This document shows, piece after piece, positions 52,475 through 64,000 of a stretch of DNA of 64,000 nucleotides (positions within the stretch are counted from its first letter, which is position 1; every line of letters begins with the position of its first letter). The notes under the pieces are model-generated. The model made no database searches, was not told where the DNA came from, and saw only the letters and a program-made list of their open reading frames with translations. The stretch spans positions 6,395,001-6,459,000 of the forward strand of contig NZ_JAPZBC010000001.1 in the NCBI RefSeq assembly GCF_027460265.1, in the 5' to 3' direction. The stretch comes from Streptomyces sp. WMMC940. Its GTDB lineage: Bacteria; Actinomycetota; Actinomycetes; Streptomycetales; Streptomycetaceae. Both the position numbers and the translations under genes were made by a program.

Positions 52475-52482
<8 letters not shown>
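51316..52482 (+). CDS. carA: Carbamoyl-phosphate synthase small (glutaminase) subunit
   Basis: A 388-aa subunit that hydrolyses glutamine and channels ammonia to CarB. Its glutaminase half has the nucleophile cysteine in [11 protein letters not shown] and the His/Glu pair in [13 protein letters not shown] 51316 overlaps the upstream stop by four bases; carB starts 8 bases before the carA stop. Confidence 0.97.
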
Positions 52483-55783
<3,301 letters not shown>

Positions 55784-55791
55784 CAGCCCAC

Positions 55792-55820
55792 GAGGGGGAC
55801 ACCGAACCGGTGTCCCCCTC
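55792..55820 (+). terminator. Hairpin between carB and pyrD
   Basis: A 12-bp inverted repeat (55792-55803 with 55809-55820), loop GAACC. It is followed by a smaller inverted repeat GAGGAC...GTCCTC (55826-55841) and a near-duplicate word TCGTGAGGACAC. It may partly terminate the operon before pyrD. Confidence 0.65.
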
Positions 55821-55867
55821 TTCGTGAGGACACCCGTCCTCGTGAGGACACACAGGACGCCACTGAG

Positions 55868-56976
<1,109 letters not shown>

Positions 56977-56980
<4 letters not shown>

Positions 56981-57819
56981 GCCCTCTGGAACCCTTCGGC
57001 ACCCGTCTGCGCCACGCCATGGACACCCGCGGCCCCCTGTGCGTGGGGATCGATCCGCACGCCTCCCTGCTCACCGCCTGGGGGCTGAACGACGACGTCA
57101 ACGGCCTGGAGCGGTTCACCCGTACGGTGGTCGAGGCGCTGGCCGACCGGGTCGCCGTCCTCAAACCGCAGTCCGCGTTCTTCGAGCGCTTCGGCTCGCG
57201 CGGGATCGCCGTGCTGGAGAAGGCGGTGGAGGAGTCCCGGGCCGCCGGGGCGCTGGTCCTGATGGACGCCAAGCGCGGCGACATCGGCTCCACCATGGGC
57301 GCCTACGCGGAGGCGTTCCTCCGGAAGGACTCGCCGCTGTTCTCCGACGCCGTGACGGTCTCGCCCTACCTCGGCTTCGGGTCGCTGCGCCCGGCACTCG
57401 ACCAGGCCGTCCTCAGCGGCTGCGGCGTCTTCGTCCTCGCGCTCACCTCCAACCCGGAGGGCGCCGAGGTCCAGCGCGCCACGGCGTCCGGCGGAGGCTC
57501 GCTCGCCCAGCTCATGCTGAACCACATGGCCGACGAGAACGCCGGGGCGGACCCGATGGGCCCGGTCGGCGCCGTGGTAGGGGCCACGCTCGGCGACGCG
57601 GGCGTGGACCTGGACATCAACGGCCCGCTCCTCGCGCCGGGCATCGGCGCCCAGGGAGCGACCCCGGCCGACCTGCCCGGCGTGTTCGGTCCCGCCGTGC
57701 GCAACGTCGTGCCGAGCGTGAGCCGCGGCGTCCTGCGCCACGGCCCGGACGCGGCCTCCCTGTGCGGAGCCGCGGAGCGCTTCGCCGACGAGGTCCGTGC
57801 GGCGGTCGAAGGCGCGTAG
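56977..57819 (+). CDS. pyrF: Orotidine 5'-phosphate decarboxylase, type 2
   Basis: A 280-aa enzyme producing UMP. The catalytic DxKxxD occurs in LMDAKRGDIGSTM. The length and the N-terminal RLRHAMDTRGPLCVGIDPH are those of the larger type 2 family typical of actinobacteria. Orotate phosphoribosyltransferase (pyrE), the preceding step, is not in this cluster. Coupled to pyrD by a 4-base overlap; it ends the operon. Confidence 0.96.
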
Positions 57820-57958
57820 GCGTACGCGAGGGACGGCCGGGGGAGCCCTCCCGGCGGCCCGGGAGACGTTCCGGGTCCGTTCCGGGGCCGCTCCCGATGG
57901 GTCCCGGGGCTCCGTTGCGGGGTCCGGACGGGCTCGCCGGGGCGGAGTCAGAGCTTCC

Positions 57959-57991
57959 GAGGGCCCTGCCGAAGCACTCGGCAGGGCCCTC
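57959..57991 (+). terminator. Terminator of the pyr operon
   Basis: A 14-bp perfect inverted repeat (57959-57972 with 57978-57991), loop AGCAC, 139 bases after pyrF. Confidence 0.8.
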
Positions 57992-58091
57992 ATCTGCGTC
58001 TTCGACCGACGCTTTCTTGACAGAAAGCGGGTCAGTATGTCTGGAATATCCAGGTCGGCCGATGCTGACCAGGACTTTTCCGCTGTTCTCG

Positions 58092-58120
58092 CTGACTGGA
58101 GCGGTCTCGGCCGCTAGTCT
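58092..58120 (+). promoter_or_regulatory. Putative promoter of the IHF gene
   Basis: CTGACT (58092-58097) and TAGTCT (58115-58120) spaced by 17 bases resemble a vegetative promoter. The leader of about 110 bases includes an AGCAACG/CGTTGCT hairpin. Confidence 0.45.
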
Positions 58121-58236
58121 CCGTCGAGAGTCAGCGAAGCAACGGCCACTGCGTTGTTCGTTGCTCGCCTGGTGTGGGCCGACTAGGTTCCTCACCGGTC
58201 CGTATCCGACAGTTCGACATCCGAGGTGACGTAGGC

Positions 58237-58560
58237 GTGGCTCTTCCGCCCCTTACCCCTGAACAGCGCGCAGCCGCGCTCGAAAAGGCCGCCGCGGCTC
58301 GCCGGGAGCGGGCCGAGGTCAAGAATCGACTCAAGCACTCCGGCGCCTCCCTCCACGAGGTCATCAAGCAGGGCCAGGAGAACAACGTCATCGGCAAGAT
58401 GAAGGTCTCCGCCCTGCTCGAGTCGCTCCCCGGCGTCGGCAAGGTCCGTGCCAAGCAGATCATGGAGCGACTGGGCATCTCCGAGAGCCGCCGTGTGCGG
58501 GGTCTCGGCTCCAACCAGATCGCGTCGCTCGAGCGTGAGTTCGGCGGCGGCGCCGCCTGA
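58237..58560 (+). CDS. mihF: Integration host factor, actinobacterial type (sIHF/mIHF)
   Basis: A 107-aa nucleoid-associated protein unrelated in fold to HU/IHF of proteobacteria. It has a basic helical N-terminal half and a helix-two-turn-helix DNA-binding region ([19 protein letters not shown]). It compacts and bends DNA and affects development and antibiotic production in Streptomyces. GTG 58237 gives the family's usual length, with GAGGTGA upstream; an in-frame start at 58174 is unlikely. Confidence 0.97.
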   Translation: MALPPLTPEQRAAALEKAAAARRERAEVKNRLKHSGASLHEVIKQGQENNVIGKMKVSALLESLPGVGKVRAKQIMERLGISESRRVRGLGSNQIASLEREFGGGAA

Positions 58561-58561
58561 C

Positions 58562-58583
58562 GTTCTCGGGCACTCCCGAGAAC
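58562..58583 (+). terminator. Hairpin after the IHF gene, next to the gmk promoter
   Basis: A perfect 9-bp inverted repeat (58562-58570 with 58575-58583), loop CACT, directly abutting the gmk -10 box. Confidence 0.65.
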
Positions 58584-58586
58584 CTG

Positions 58587-58592
58587 GATAAT
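58587..58592 (+). promoter_or_regulatory. Putative -10 box of leaderless gmk
   Basis: GATAAT, 5 of 6 matches to TATAAT, ends 6 bases before ATG 58599. No ribosome site is present. The -35 would fall in the preceding hairpin. Confidence 0.45.
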
Positions 58593-58598
58593 CGCTGC

Positions 58599-59162
58599 AT
58601 GGCAGCAGAGGCACGTCCGCGGCTGACCGTGCTCTCCGGCCCCTCCGGGGTCGGCAAGAGCACGGTCGTCGCCCATATGCGCAAGGTCCACCCCGAGGTC
58701 TGGCTCTCGGTGTCGGCCACCACCCGGAAGCCGCGCCCCGGCGAACGTCACGGTGTCCAGTACTTCTTCGTCGGCGACGACGAGTTCGACAAGCTGGTCG
58801 CCAACGGCGAGTTGCTGGAATGGGCAGAGTTCGCGGGCAACCGCTACGGCACTCCGCGCCGTGCGGTCCAGGATCGCCTGGAGGCCGGGGAACCGGTGCT
58901 CCTGGAGATCGATCTCCAGGGCGCGCGTCAGGTCAAGGAGTCCATGCCGGACTCGCAGCTGGTCTTCCTGGCCCCGCCGAGCTGGGACGAACTGGTCCGC
59001 CGCCTCACCGGCCGCGGCACCGAGGCCCCCGAGGTCATCGAGCGCCGCCTCGAGGCGGCGAAGGTCGAGCTGGCCGCGGAGTCCGAGTTCGACACCACCC
59101 TGGTCAACACCTCCGTCGAGGACGTCGCGCGTGAGCTGCTAGCCTTGATGGAAGTTGTCTGA
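58599..59162 (+). CDS. gmk: Guanylate kinase
   Basis: A 187-aa NMP kinase converting GMP to GDP. The P-loop is [12 protein letters not shown] (12-23), then [21 protein letters not shown] and the GMP-binding segment [13 protein letters not shown]. It is upstream of rpoZ, the same pairing as in many bacteria, and relevant to the relA/apt purine balance earlier in the window. Confidence 0.97.
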   Translation: MAAEARPRLTVLSGPSGVGKSTVVAHMRKVHPEVWLSVSATTRKPRPGERHGVQYFFVGDDEFDKLVANGELLEWAEFAGNRYGTPRRAVQDRLEAGEPVLLEIDLQGARQVKESMPDSQLVFLAPPSWDELVRRLTGRGTEAPEVIERRLEAAKVELAAESEFDTTLVNTSVEDVARELLALMEVV

Positions 59163-59203
59163 TCTTTCTGATCTCCCCCGTAGTTTCTTCGGAAGGCTAG
59201 AGC

Positions 59204-59476
59204 GTGTCCTCTTCCATCACCGCGCCCGAGGGCATCATCAACCCGCCGATCGACGAGCTGCTCGAGGCGACCGACTCGAAGTACAGCCTGGTGATCTACG
59301 CGGCCAAGCGCGCGCGTCAGATCAACGCGTACTACTCGCAGCTCGGTGAGGGTCTCCTCGAGTACGTCGGTCCGCTGGTGGACACCCATGTGCACGAGAA
59401 GCCGCTCTCGATCGCCCTGCGCGAGATCAACGCGGGCCTGCTGACCTCCGAGGCCGTCGAGGGCCCGGCCCAGTAG
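59204..59476 (+). CDS. rpoZ: DNA-directed RNA polymerase subunit omega
   Basis: A 90-aa subunit that stabilises the beta' subunit. It contains the segment [31 protein letters not shown] and the typical [10 protein letters not shown] end. GTG 59204 has GGAAGG about 8 bases upstream. In other bacteria omega forms part of a ppGpp site. Confidence 0.97.
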   Translation: MSSSITAPEGIINPPIDELLEATDSKYSLVIYAAKRARQINAYYSQLGEGLLEYVGPLVDTHVHEKPLSIALREINAGLLTSEAVEGPAQ

Positions 59477-59524
59477 CGTCCGGCCCGGGACCGGCCATGG
59501 CCACCCGGGAGCATGCGGCACTGT

Positions 59525-59563
59525 CACCACAGGCCCGGCGGAGCATCCGCCGGGCCTGTGGTG
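59525..59563 (+). terminator. Terminator after rpoZ
   Basis: A perfect 17-bp inverted repeat (59525-59541 with 59547-59563), loop AGCAT. Confidence 0.88.
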
Positions 59564-59572
59564 TGTCATAGA

Positions 59573-59588
59573 GGCGATACGTATCGCC
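59573..59588. promoter_or_regulatory. Perfect 16-bp palindrome upstream of coaBC
   Basis: GGCGATACGTATCGCC is a perfect dyad lying 23 bases before the coaBC start and 9 bases after the rpoZ terminator, where a promoter or operator would be expected. I do not recognise it as the site of a known Streptomyces regulator. Confidence 0.5.
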
Positions 59589-59611
59589 ATCGGTGGGGAG
59601 CGGGAGACGCA

Positions 59612-60814
59612 GTGGACAAGCCGAAGGTCGTCCTGGGTGTCAGCGGCGGCATCGCCGCCTACAAGGCGTGCGAGCTGCTGCGCCGGCTGACCGAGTCCGG
59701 ACACGAGGTCCGGGTGGTGCCCACCGCCTCCGCGCTCCAGTTCGTCGGTGCCGCGACGTGGTCGGCCCTGTCGGCGCACCCGGTCTCCACCGAGGTCTGG
59801 TCGGACGTCCACGAGGTCCCGCACGTGCGGATCGGGCAGGGCGCCGATCTCGTCGTCGTCGCCCCGGCCACCGCCGACGTGCTCGCCAGGGCCGCCCACG
59901 GCCTCGCCGACGACCTGCTGACGAACACCCTGCTCACCGCCCGCTGTCCGGTGGTCCTCGCGCCCGCGATGCACACCGAGATGTGGGAGCACCCCGCCAC
60001 CCAGGAGAACGTGGCGACGCTGCGCCGCCGCGGCGCGGTCGTCGTCGAACCCGCAGTCGGCCGGCTCACCGGCGTCGACACCGGCAAGGGCCGGCTGCCG
60101 GAGCCCGGGGAGATCTTCGAGGTCTGCCGCAGGGTGCTGGCCCGTGGGGTGACCGCCCCGGATCTCGCCGGCCGTCACGTGGTGGTGAGCGCCGGCGGGA
60201 CGCGTGAGCCGCTCGACCCGGTCCGGTACCTGGGGAACCGCTCCTCCGGCAAGCAGGGCTACGCGCTGGCCCGCACCGCCGCGGCCCGCGGGGCCCGGGT
60301 GACGCTGATCGAGGCCAACACCGGTATGGCCGACCCGGCCGGTGTCGACGTGGTCCACGTCGGCACCGCGGTGCAGCTGCGTGAGGCGGTGCTGAAGGCC
60401 GCCGCCGACGCCGACGTGGTCGTGATGGCCGCGGCCGTCGCCGACTTCCGTCCGGCCGCGTACGCCGAGGGCAAGATCAAGAAGAGGGACGGCCAGGAGC
60501 CCGCGCCGATCGTCCTGGTGCGCAACCCCGACGTCCTCGCCGAGATCTCCGCGGAGCGGGCCCGTCCGGGGCAGCTGGTGGTGGGCTTCGCCGCCGAGAC
60601 CGACGACGTGCTCGCCAACGGCCGGGAGAAGCTCCGCCGCAAGGGCTGCGACCTGCTGGTCGTCAACGAGGTGGGGGAGCGGAAGACTTTCGGCTCGGAG
60701 GAGAACGAGGCGGTGGTCCTGGCCGCGGACGGGACCGAGACACCGGTTCCCCACGGCCCCAAGGAAGGGCTCGCGGACACGGTCTGGGACCTCGTGGCGG
60801 CCCGGCTGGCGTGA
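59612..60814 (+). CDS. coaBC: Bifunctional phosphopantothenoylcysteine decarboxylase / phosphopantothenate--cysteine ligase
   Basis: A 400-aa fusion for coenzyme A synthesis. The N-terminal flavin-dependent decarboxylase CoaC (about 1-185) has VLGVSGGIAAYKACELLRRL and the APAMHTEMW substrate loop. The C-terminal ligase CoaB (about 190-400) has VSAGGTREPLDPVRYLGNRSSGK. GTG 59612 follows GGGAG; the frame is open further upstream without family sequence. Confidence 0.96.
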   Translation: MDKPKVVLGVSGGIAAYKACELLRRLTESGHEVRVVPTASALQFVGAATWSALSAHPVSTEVWSDVHEVPHVRIGQGADLVVVAPATADVLARAAHGLADDLLTNTLLTARCPVVLAPAMHTEMWEHPATQENVATLRRRGAVVVEPAVGRLTGVDTGKGRLPEPGEIFEVCRRVLARGVTAPDLAGRHVVVSAGGTREPLDPVRYLGNRSSGKQGYALARTAAARGARVTLIEANTGMADPAGVDVVHVGTAVQLREAVLKAAADADVVVMAAAVADFRPAAYAEGKIKKRDGQEPAPIVLVRNPDVLAEISAERARPGQLVVGFAAETDDVLANGREKLRRKGCDLLVVNEVGERKTFGSEENEAVVLAADGTETPVPHGPKEGLADTVWDLVAARLA

Positions 60815-61154
60815 CGCGCGCCGCGCGGCGGTCCGGTGGCGCGGTGTGACGAAGCGCTCACTCCCGGATCCTGCCCGGTGGACACGCCGGAACCGGGTGA
60901 ATCCGGGATGAATTTCTCATCCCTCGCTAAGGCCGCGTTAAATCCGGCGAATCCGGCCCTTCCGGGCGGACGTCGCCGTCGTCCGTGCCCGGGTGGCGGG
61001 TGATTCGGCCCACGGTTGGCCGCCCAGGGTGCGAGACGCTGGTCCGGCCGCCGGGAGTGCCCGATAAACTGTCCCTCGGACACGACGCGGGGCGCAGCCC
61101 CCCGGCCGGTCCACCAATGATCAGCCAGCAGCCGCTGCAACCCCAGGGAGCGTT
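60815..61154. other. coaBC-metK intergenic region / metK leader
   Basis: A 340-base gap. It includes a 7-bp hairpin GGGATGA-ATTTC-TCATCCC (60905-60923) next to repeated words GAATCCGG/AAATCCGG (60899-60955), a locally AT-rich patch for this genome, and a TAAACT -10 candidate at 61065-61070. No gene is convincing. A regulatory RNA for metK is conceivable, but I cannot match a known SAM riboswitch by eye. Confidence 0.4.
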
Positions 61155-62363
61155 GTGTCCCGTCGCCTGTTCACCTCGGAGTCCGTGACCGAAGGTCACC
61201 CCGACAAGATCGCTGACCAGATCAGTGACACCATTCTCGACGCGCTGCTTCGCGAGGACCCCACGTCCCGCGTCGCCGTGGAGACCTTGATCACCACCGG
61301 CCTGGTGCACGTCGCGGGCGAGGTGACCACCAAGGCGTGGGCGGACATTCCCACGCTGGTGCGCAACAAGATCCTCGAGATCGGCTACGACTCCTCGAAG
61401 AAGGGCTTCGACGGCGCCTCCTGCGGTGTCTCCGTCTCCATCGGGTCCCAGTCGCCCGACATCGCCCAGGGTGTCGACACGGCCTACGAGAGCCGGGTCG
61501 AGGGCGATGACGACGAGCTCGACAAGCAGGGTGCCGGCGACCAGGGCCTGATGTTCGGGTACGCCTGCGACGAGACCCCCGAACTGATGCCGCTGCCGAT
61601 CTACCTCGCGCACCGCCTGTCCCGCCGTCTCTCCGAGGTCCGCAAGAACGGCACCATCCCGTACCTGCGCCCGGACGGAAAGACCCAGGTCACCATCGAG
61701 TACGACGGCGACAAGGCCGTCCGTCTCGACACGGTCGTGGTCTCCTCTCAGCACGCGTCCGACATCGACCTGGACTCGCTGCTCGCGCCGGACATCCGTG
61801 AGTTCGTCGTCGAGCACGTGCTGAAGCAGCTCGTCGAGGACGGCATCAAGCTGGACACGGACGGCTACCGGCTGCTGGTCAACCCCACCGGCCGCTTCGA
61901 GATCGGCGGCCCGATGGGCGACGCCGGCCTCACCGGCCGAAAGATCATCATCGACACCTACGGCGGTATGGCCCGTCACGGCGGTGGCGCGTTCTCCGGC
62001 AAGGACCCGTCCAAGGTCGACCGCTCGGCCGCCTACGCGATGCGCTGGGTCGCCAAGAACGTCGTGGCCGCCGGCCTCGCCTCGCGCTGCGAGGTCCAGG
62101 TCGCGTACGCGATCGGCAAGGCGGAGCCCGTGGGTCTGTTCGTGGAGACCTTCGGTACCGCCGCGGTCGACGTCGAGAAGATCGAGAACGCCATCGGCGA
62201 GGTCTTCGACCTGCGCCCGGCCGCGATCATCCGCGACCTCGACCTGCTCCGCCCGATCTACTCCCAGACGGCCGCCTACGGCCACTTCGGCCGGACGCTC
62301 CCCGACTTCACCTGGGAGCGCACGGACCGCGTCGACGCGCTGCGCGCGGCGGCGGGCCTCTGA
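61155..62363 (+). CDS. metK: S-adenosylmethionine synthase
   Basis: A 402-aa enzyme making SAM from ATP and methionine. Signatures are [32 protein letters not shown] and [19 protein letters not shown] (P-loop-like phosphate site). GTG 61155 has GGGAG 7 bases upstream. SAM supply is known to influence secondary metabolism in Streptomyces. Confidence 0.98.
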   Translation: MSRRLFTSESVTEGHPDKIADQISDTILDALLREDPTSRVAVETLITTGLVHVAGEVTTKAWADIPTLVRNKILEIGYDSSKKGFDGASCGVSVSIGSQSPDIAQGVDTAYESRVEGDDDELDKQGAGDQGLMFGYACDETPELMPLPIYLAHRLSRRLSEVRKNGTIPYLRPDGKTQVTIEYDGDKAVRLDTVVVSSQHASDIDLDSLLAPDIREFVVEHVLKQLVEDGIKLDTDGYRLLVNPTGRFEIGGPMGDAGLTGRKIIIDTYGGMARHGGGAFSGKDPSKVDRSAAYAMRWVAKNVVAAGLASRCEVQVAYAIGKAEPVGLFVETFGTAAVDVEKIENAIGEVFDLRPAAIIRDLDLLRPIYSQTAAYGHFGRTLPDFTWERTDRVDALRAAAGL

Positions 62364-62379
62364 CGGCACCCGCTCGGCA

Positions 62380-62416
62380 CGAGGGGCTCCGGACCGGACA
62401 GGTCCGGAGCCCCTCG
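62380..62416 (+). terminator. Terminator after metK
   Basis: A perfect 16-bp inverted repeat (62380-62395 with 62401-62416), loop GGACA, 16 bases past the metK stop. Confidence 0.88.
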
Positions 62417-62481
62417 CGCGTTCGCCGGGCCCCGGCGTGAAGGGCGCTCCGAGAGGCCCGGGCGCTGTCGGTGCCGTCTGG

Positions 62482-62488
62482 TAGGAAT
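62482..62488 (+). promoter_or_regulatory. Putative -10 region of priA
   Basis: TAGGAAT ends 6 bases before GTG 62495; no clear ribosome site, so priA may be leaderless. Confidence 0.35.
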
Positions 62489-62494
62489 GTGGCT

Positions 62495-64000
62495 GTGAGC
62501 AGCGACGACGAAGCCTCCGTGCGGCCCGGGGACGGTTCGCCGGAGCAGCTTGCGCTCATCCGGGAGACCGTACGGAAGGCGGCGAAGCCGCGGGCCAAGC
62601 CGCGCACCTGGCGCGGGGCGGCGCTCGCCGGGGAACTGCCGGTGGCCCGGGTCGTGGTCAACAAGGGCGTGCTGCACCTCGACCAGTACTTCGACTACGC
62701 GGTGCCCCAGGAACTGGACGAGGCCGCGCAGCCCGGAGTCCGGGTCCGGGTGCGCTTCGGCGCGGGGTCCCACCAGGTCCGGGAGGGCCGCCGTGAAGGG
62801 GGCCGGCTGATCGACGGCTTCATCGTCGAGCGACGGGCCGACTCGGACTACTCGGGCCCGCTCGCCGCCCTCGCGGGCGTGGTCTCGCCCGAACCCGTGC
62901 TCGGCCCCGGGCTGCTCGGCCTGGCCAGAGCGGTCGCGGACCGTTACGCGGGCAGCCTCGCCGATGTGCTGCAGCTCGCCGTGCCGCCCAGGAGCGCACG
63001 CGCCGAGTCCCGGCCGTCGCCCCCTCCGCTGCCGCCTCCGGCGGCCCCGCAGCCGGGCACCTGGACGCGTTACGAGCAGGGGCCGGCGTTTCTGGACGCC
63101 CTGGCCGGGGGCGGCACGCCGAGGGCCGTGTGGACGGCGCTCCCCGGCCCGCACTGGGCCGGCGAGCTGGCGGGAGCCGTGGTGGCGACCCTCGCGTCCG
63201 GCCGGGGCGCGCTGGTGGTCGTCCCGGACGGGCGGGCCGTCGCCCGCGTGGACGCGGCCCTGACCGGGCTGCTCGGCGAGGGACGCCACGCGGTGCTCAC
63301 CGCGGAAGCGGGCCCCGAGAAGCGGTACGGGCAGTGGCTCGCCGTACGGCGCGGCTCCGTGCGGGCGGTGGTCGGGACGCGTGCGGCGATGTTCGCACCG
63401 GTCCAGGACCTGGGGCTGGTCGCGATATGGGACGACGGCGACTCCAGCCACAGCGAGCAGCACGCTCCGCTGCCGCACGCGCGGGAGGTCCTGCTGCTGC
63501 GTGCCGCGCACGAGCGCTGCGGATTCCTGCTCGGCGGCGTCAGCTGCACGGTCGAGGCCGCCCAGCTCGTCGAGACCGGCTGGGCACGGCCCCTGGCGGC
63601 GGGCAGGGAGCAGGTGCGCCGTGCCGCACCGCTGATCCGCACGGTCGGTGACGGCGAGCTCGCGCGCGACGAGGCGGCACGGGCCGCCAGGCTGCCGTCG
63701 CTGGCGTGGCAGACCGTCCGGGACGGCCTGCGCACCGGACCGGTGCTGGTCCAGGTGCCCCGTCGCGGATATGTACCGAGGCTGGCCTGCGAGCGCTGCA
63801 GGGCGCCCGCGCGCTGCGGGCACTGCGCCGGCCCTCTGGAGGCCCCACGGGAGCAGGACCTCAGGTGCGGCTGGTGCGGACGGGACGCCTCCGGCTGGCA
63901 CTGCGCCGAGTGCGGCGGGGCCCGGCTGCGCGCCCGGATAGTGGGGGCCCGGCGGACCGCGGAGGAGCTGGGCCGGGCCTTCCCCGCGGTGCCGGTGCGG
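62495..64000 (+). CDS. priA: Primosomal protein N' (PriA), 5' part, actinobacterial type lacking helicase motifs
   Basis: An open frame of 502 codons running off the right edge. After about 50 residues comes the 3'-end-binding domain (VARVVVNKGVLHLDQYFDYAVP). The helicase-like region has no GxGKT: the Walker A site reads TALPGPHWAGELAG, and the expected DEEH box reads WDDGDSSHSEQ. The cysteine-rich zinc-binding segment (CERCRAPARCGHC ... CGWCGR ... HCAECGG, about 432-470) is intact. This matches actinobacterial PriA, which is thought to restart replication without helicase activity. The frame starts at GTG 62495; an obvious upstream alternative is lacking. Confidence 0.93.
   Translation, partial: MSSDDEASVRPGDGSPEQLALIRETVRKAAKPRAKPRTWRGAALAGELPVARVVVNKGVLHLDQYFDYAVPQELDEAAQPGVRVRVRFGAGSHQVREGRREGGRLIDGFIVERRADSDYSGPLAALAGVVSPEPVLGPGLLGLARAVADRYAGSLADVLQLAVPPRSARAESRPSPPPLPPPAAPQPGTWTRYEQGPAFLDALAGGGTPRAVWTALPGPHWAGELAGAVVATLASGRGALVVVPDGRAVARVDAALTGLLGEGRHAVLTAEAGPEKRYGQWLAVRRGSVRAVVGTRAAMFAPVQDLGLVAIWDDGDSSHSEQHAPLPHAREVLLLRAAHERCGFLLGGVSCTVEAAQLVETGWARPLAAGREQVRRAAPLIRTVGDGELARDEAARAARLPSLAWQTVRDGLRTGPVLVQVPRRGYVPRLACERCRAPARCGHCAGPLEAPREQDLRCGWCGRDASGWHCAECGGARLRARIVGARRTAEELGRAFPAVPVR

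Larger units (their letters stand above)
57820..58236. other. pyrF-IHF intergenic region
   Basis: This 417-base gap holds the pyr operon terminator (57959-57991), a small palindrome GCTTTCT-TGAC-AGAAAGC (58011-58028) containing TTGACA, a promoter candidate for the IHF gene (58092-58120) and a leader hairpin (58138-58144 with 58159-58165). No gene is seen. Confidence 0.6.

Noticed and set aside
60815..61154. SAM riboswitch for metK
   Set aside because: I could not recognise the conserved cores of SAM-I, SAM-II or SAM-IV by eye; left as an untested possibility in the region entry.

Overview
The window is a chromosomal segment of a Streptomyces (or very close relative). It has very high GC, many GTG starts, four-base ATGA/GTGA gene overlaps, TAnnnT-type -10 boxes, and the lineage markers bldD and the actinobacterial integration host factor. 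As I remember it, the gene order follows the Streptomyces coelicolor core region from thrS through relA/secDF, alaS, the aro genes and bldD/pyr to priA. I see no insertion sequences, prophage genes, CRISPR arrays, tRNA or rRNA genes. This is conserved core chromosome, and the novelty lies mainly in intergenic DNA and in a few variant proteins.

Layout. (1) 1-11.9 kb: the tail of an unidentified gene, thrS, a potassium-channel-like protein, a HIT-family nucleotide phosphorylase/hydrolase, an unidentified membrane protein, an EF-G-like GTPase, then a tightly coupled phosphatidylinositol (PI) and PI-mannoside cluster (PI-phosphate synthase, acyltransferase, mannosyltransferase) and a LemA-like protein. 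(2) 12.3-24.3 kb: pyridoxal phosphate synthase pdxST, a six-copy 51-bp tandem repeat, yebC, ruvCAB, yajC-secD-secF, apt and relA. secD carries an apparent one-base frameshift in a G5 run. (3) 24.4-31 kb: a DUF349 coiled-coil protein and a membrane-anchored cyclophilin (minus strand), then a metallo-beta-lactamase-fold hydrolase, hisS, a VKOR-family thiol oxidoreductase and rarA. (4) 31-43 kb: a DUF2470 protein sharing an iron-box-containing intergenic region with rpsD, two small membrane-associated proteins, alaS, ruvX, mltG, aroE and the aroC-aroK-aroB-aroQ operon. (5) 43-47.6 kb: a proline-rich P-loop protein, a creatinase-fold protein with a degenerate metal site, efp, nusB and the developmental regulator bldD (minus strand). 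(6) 47.7-64 kb: the pyrimidine operon pyrR-pyrB-pyrC-(membrane protein)-carA-carB-pyrD-pyrF with a PyrR-type leader, the IHF gene, gmk, rpoZ, coaBC, metK and the 5' part of priA.

Functionally the segment joins translation (thrS, hisS, alaS, rpsD, efp), transcription (nusB, rpoZ, bldD), DNA repair (ruvABC, rarA, ruvX, priA), Sec secretion, the stringent response, PLP, chorismate, UMP and SAM biosynthesis, and PI-based envelope lipids. Strong GC-rich hairpins close many transcription units, including two shared by convergent genes. Five intergenic gaps carry private, unrelated short repeats. At least five genes appear leaderless, with a TAnnnT box 6-8 bases before the start codon.

No wholly unknown multi-gene system is evident. 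The best leads are the 51-bp G-rich array after pdxT, the secD frameshift, the iron box between the DUF2470 gene and rpsD, the altered M24 peptidase beside efp, the 16-bp palindrome before coaBC, and the mosaic repeats at 44.2-44.5 kb. All assignments come from reading motifs and context; no database search was run.
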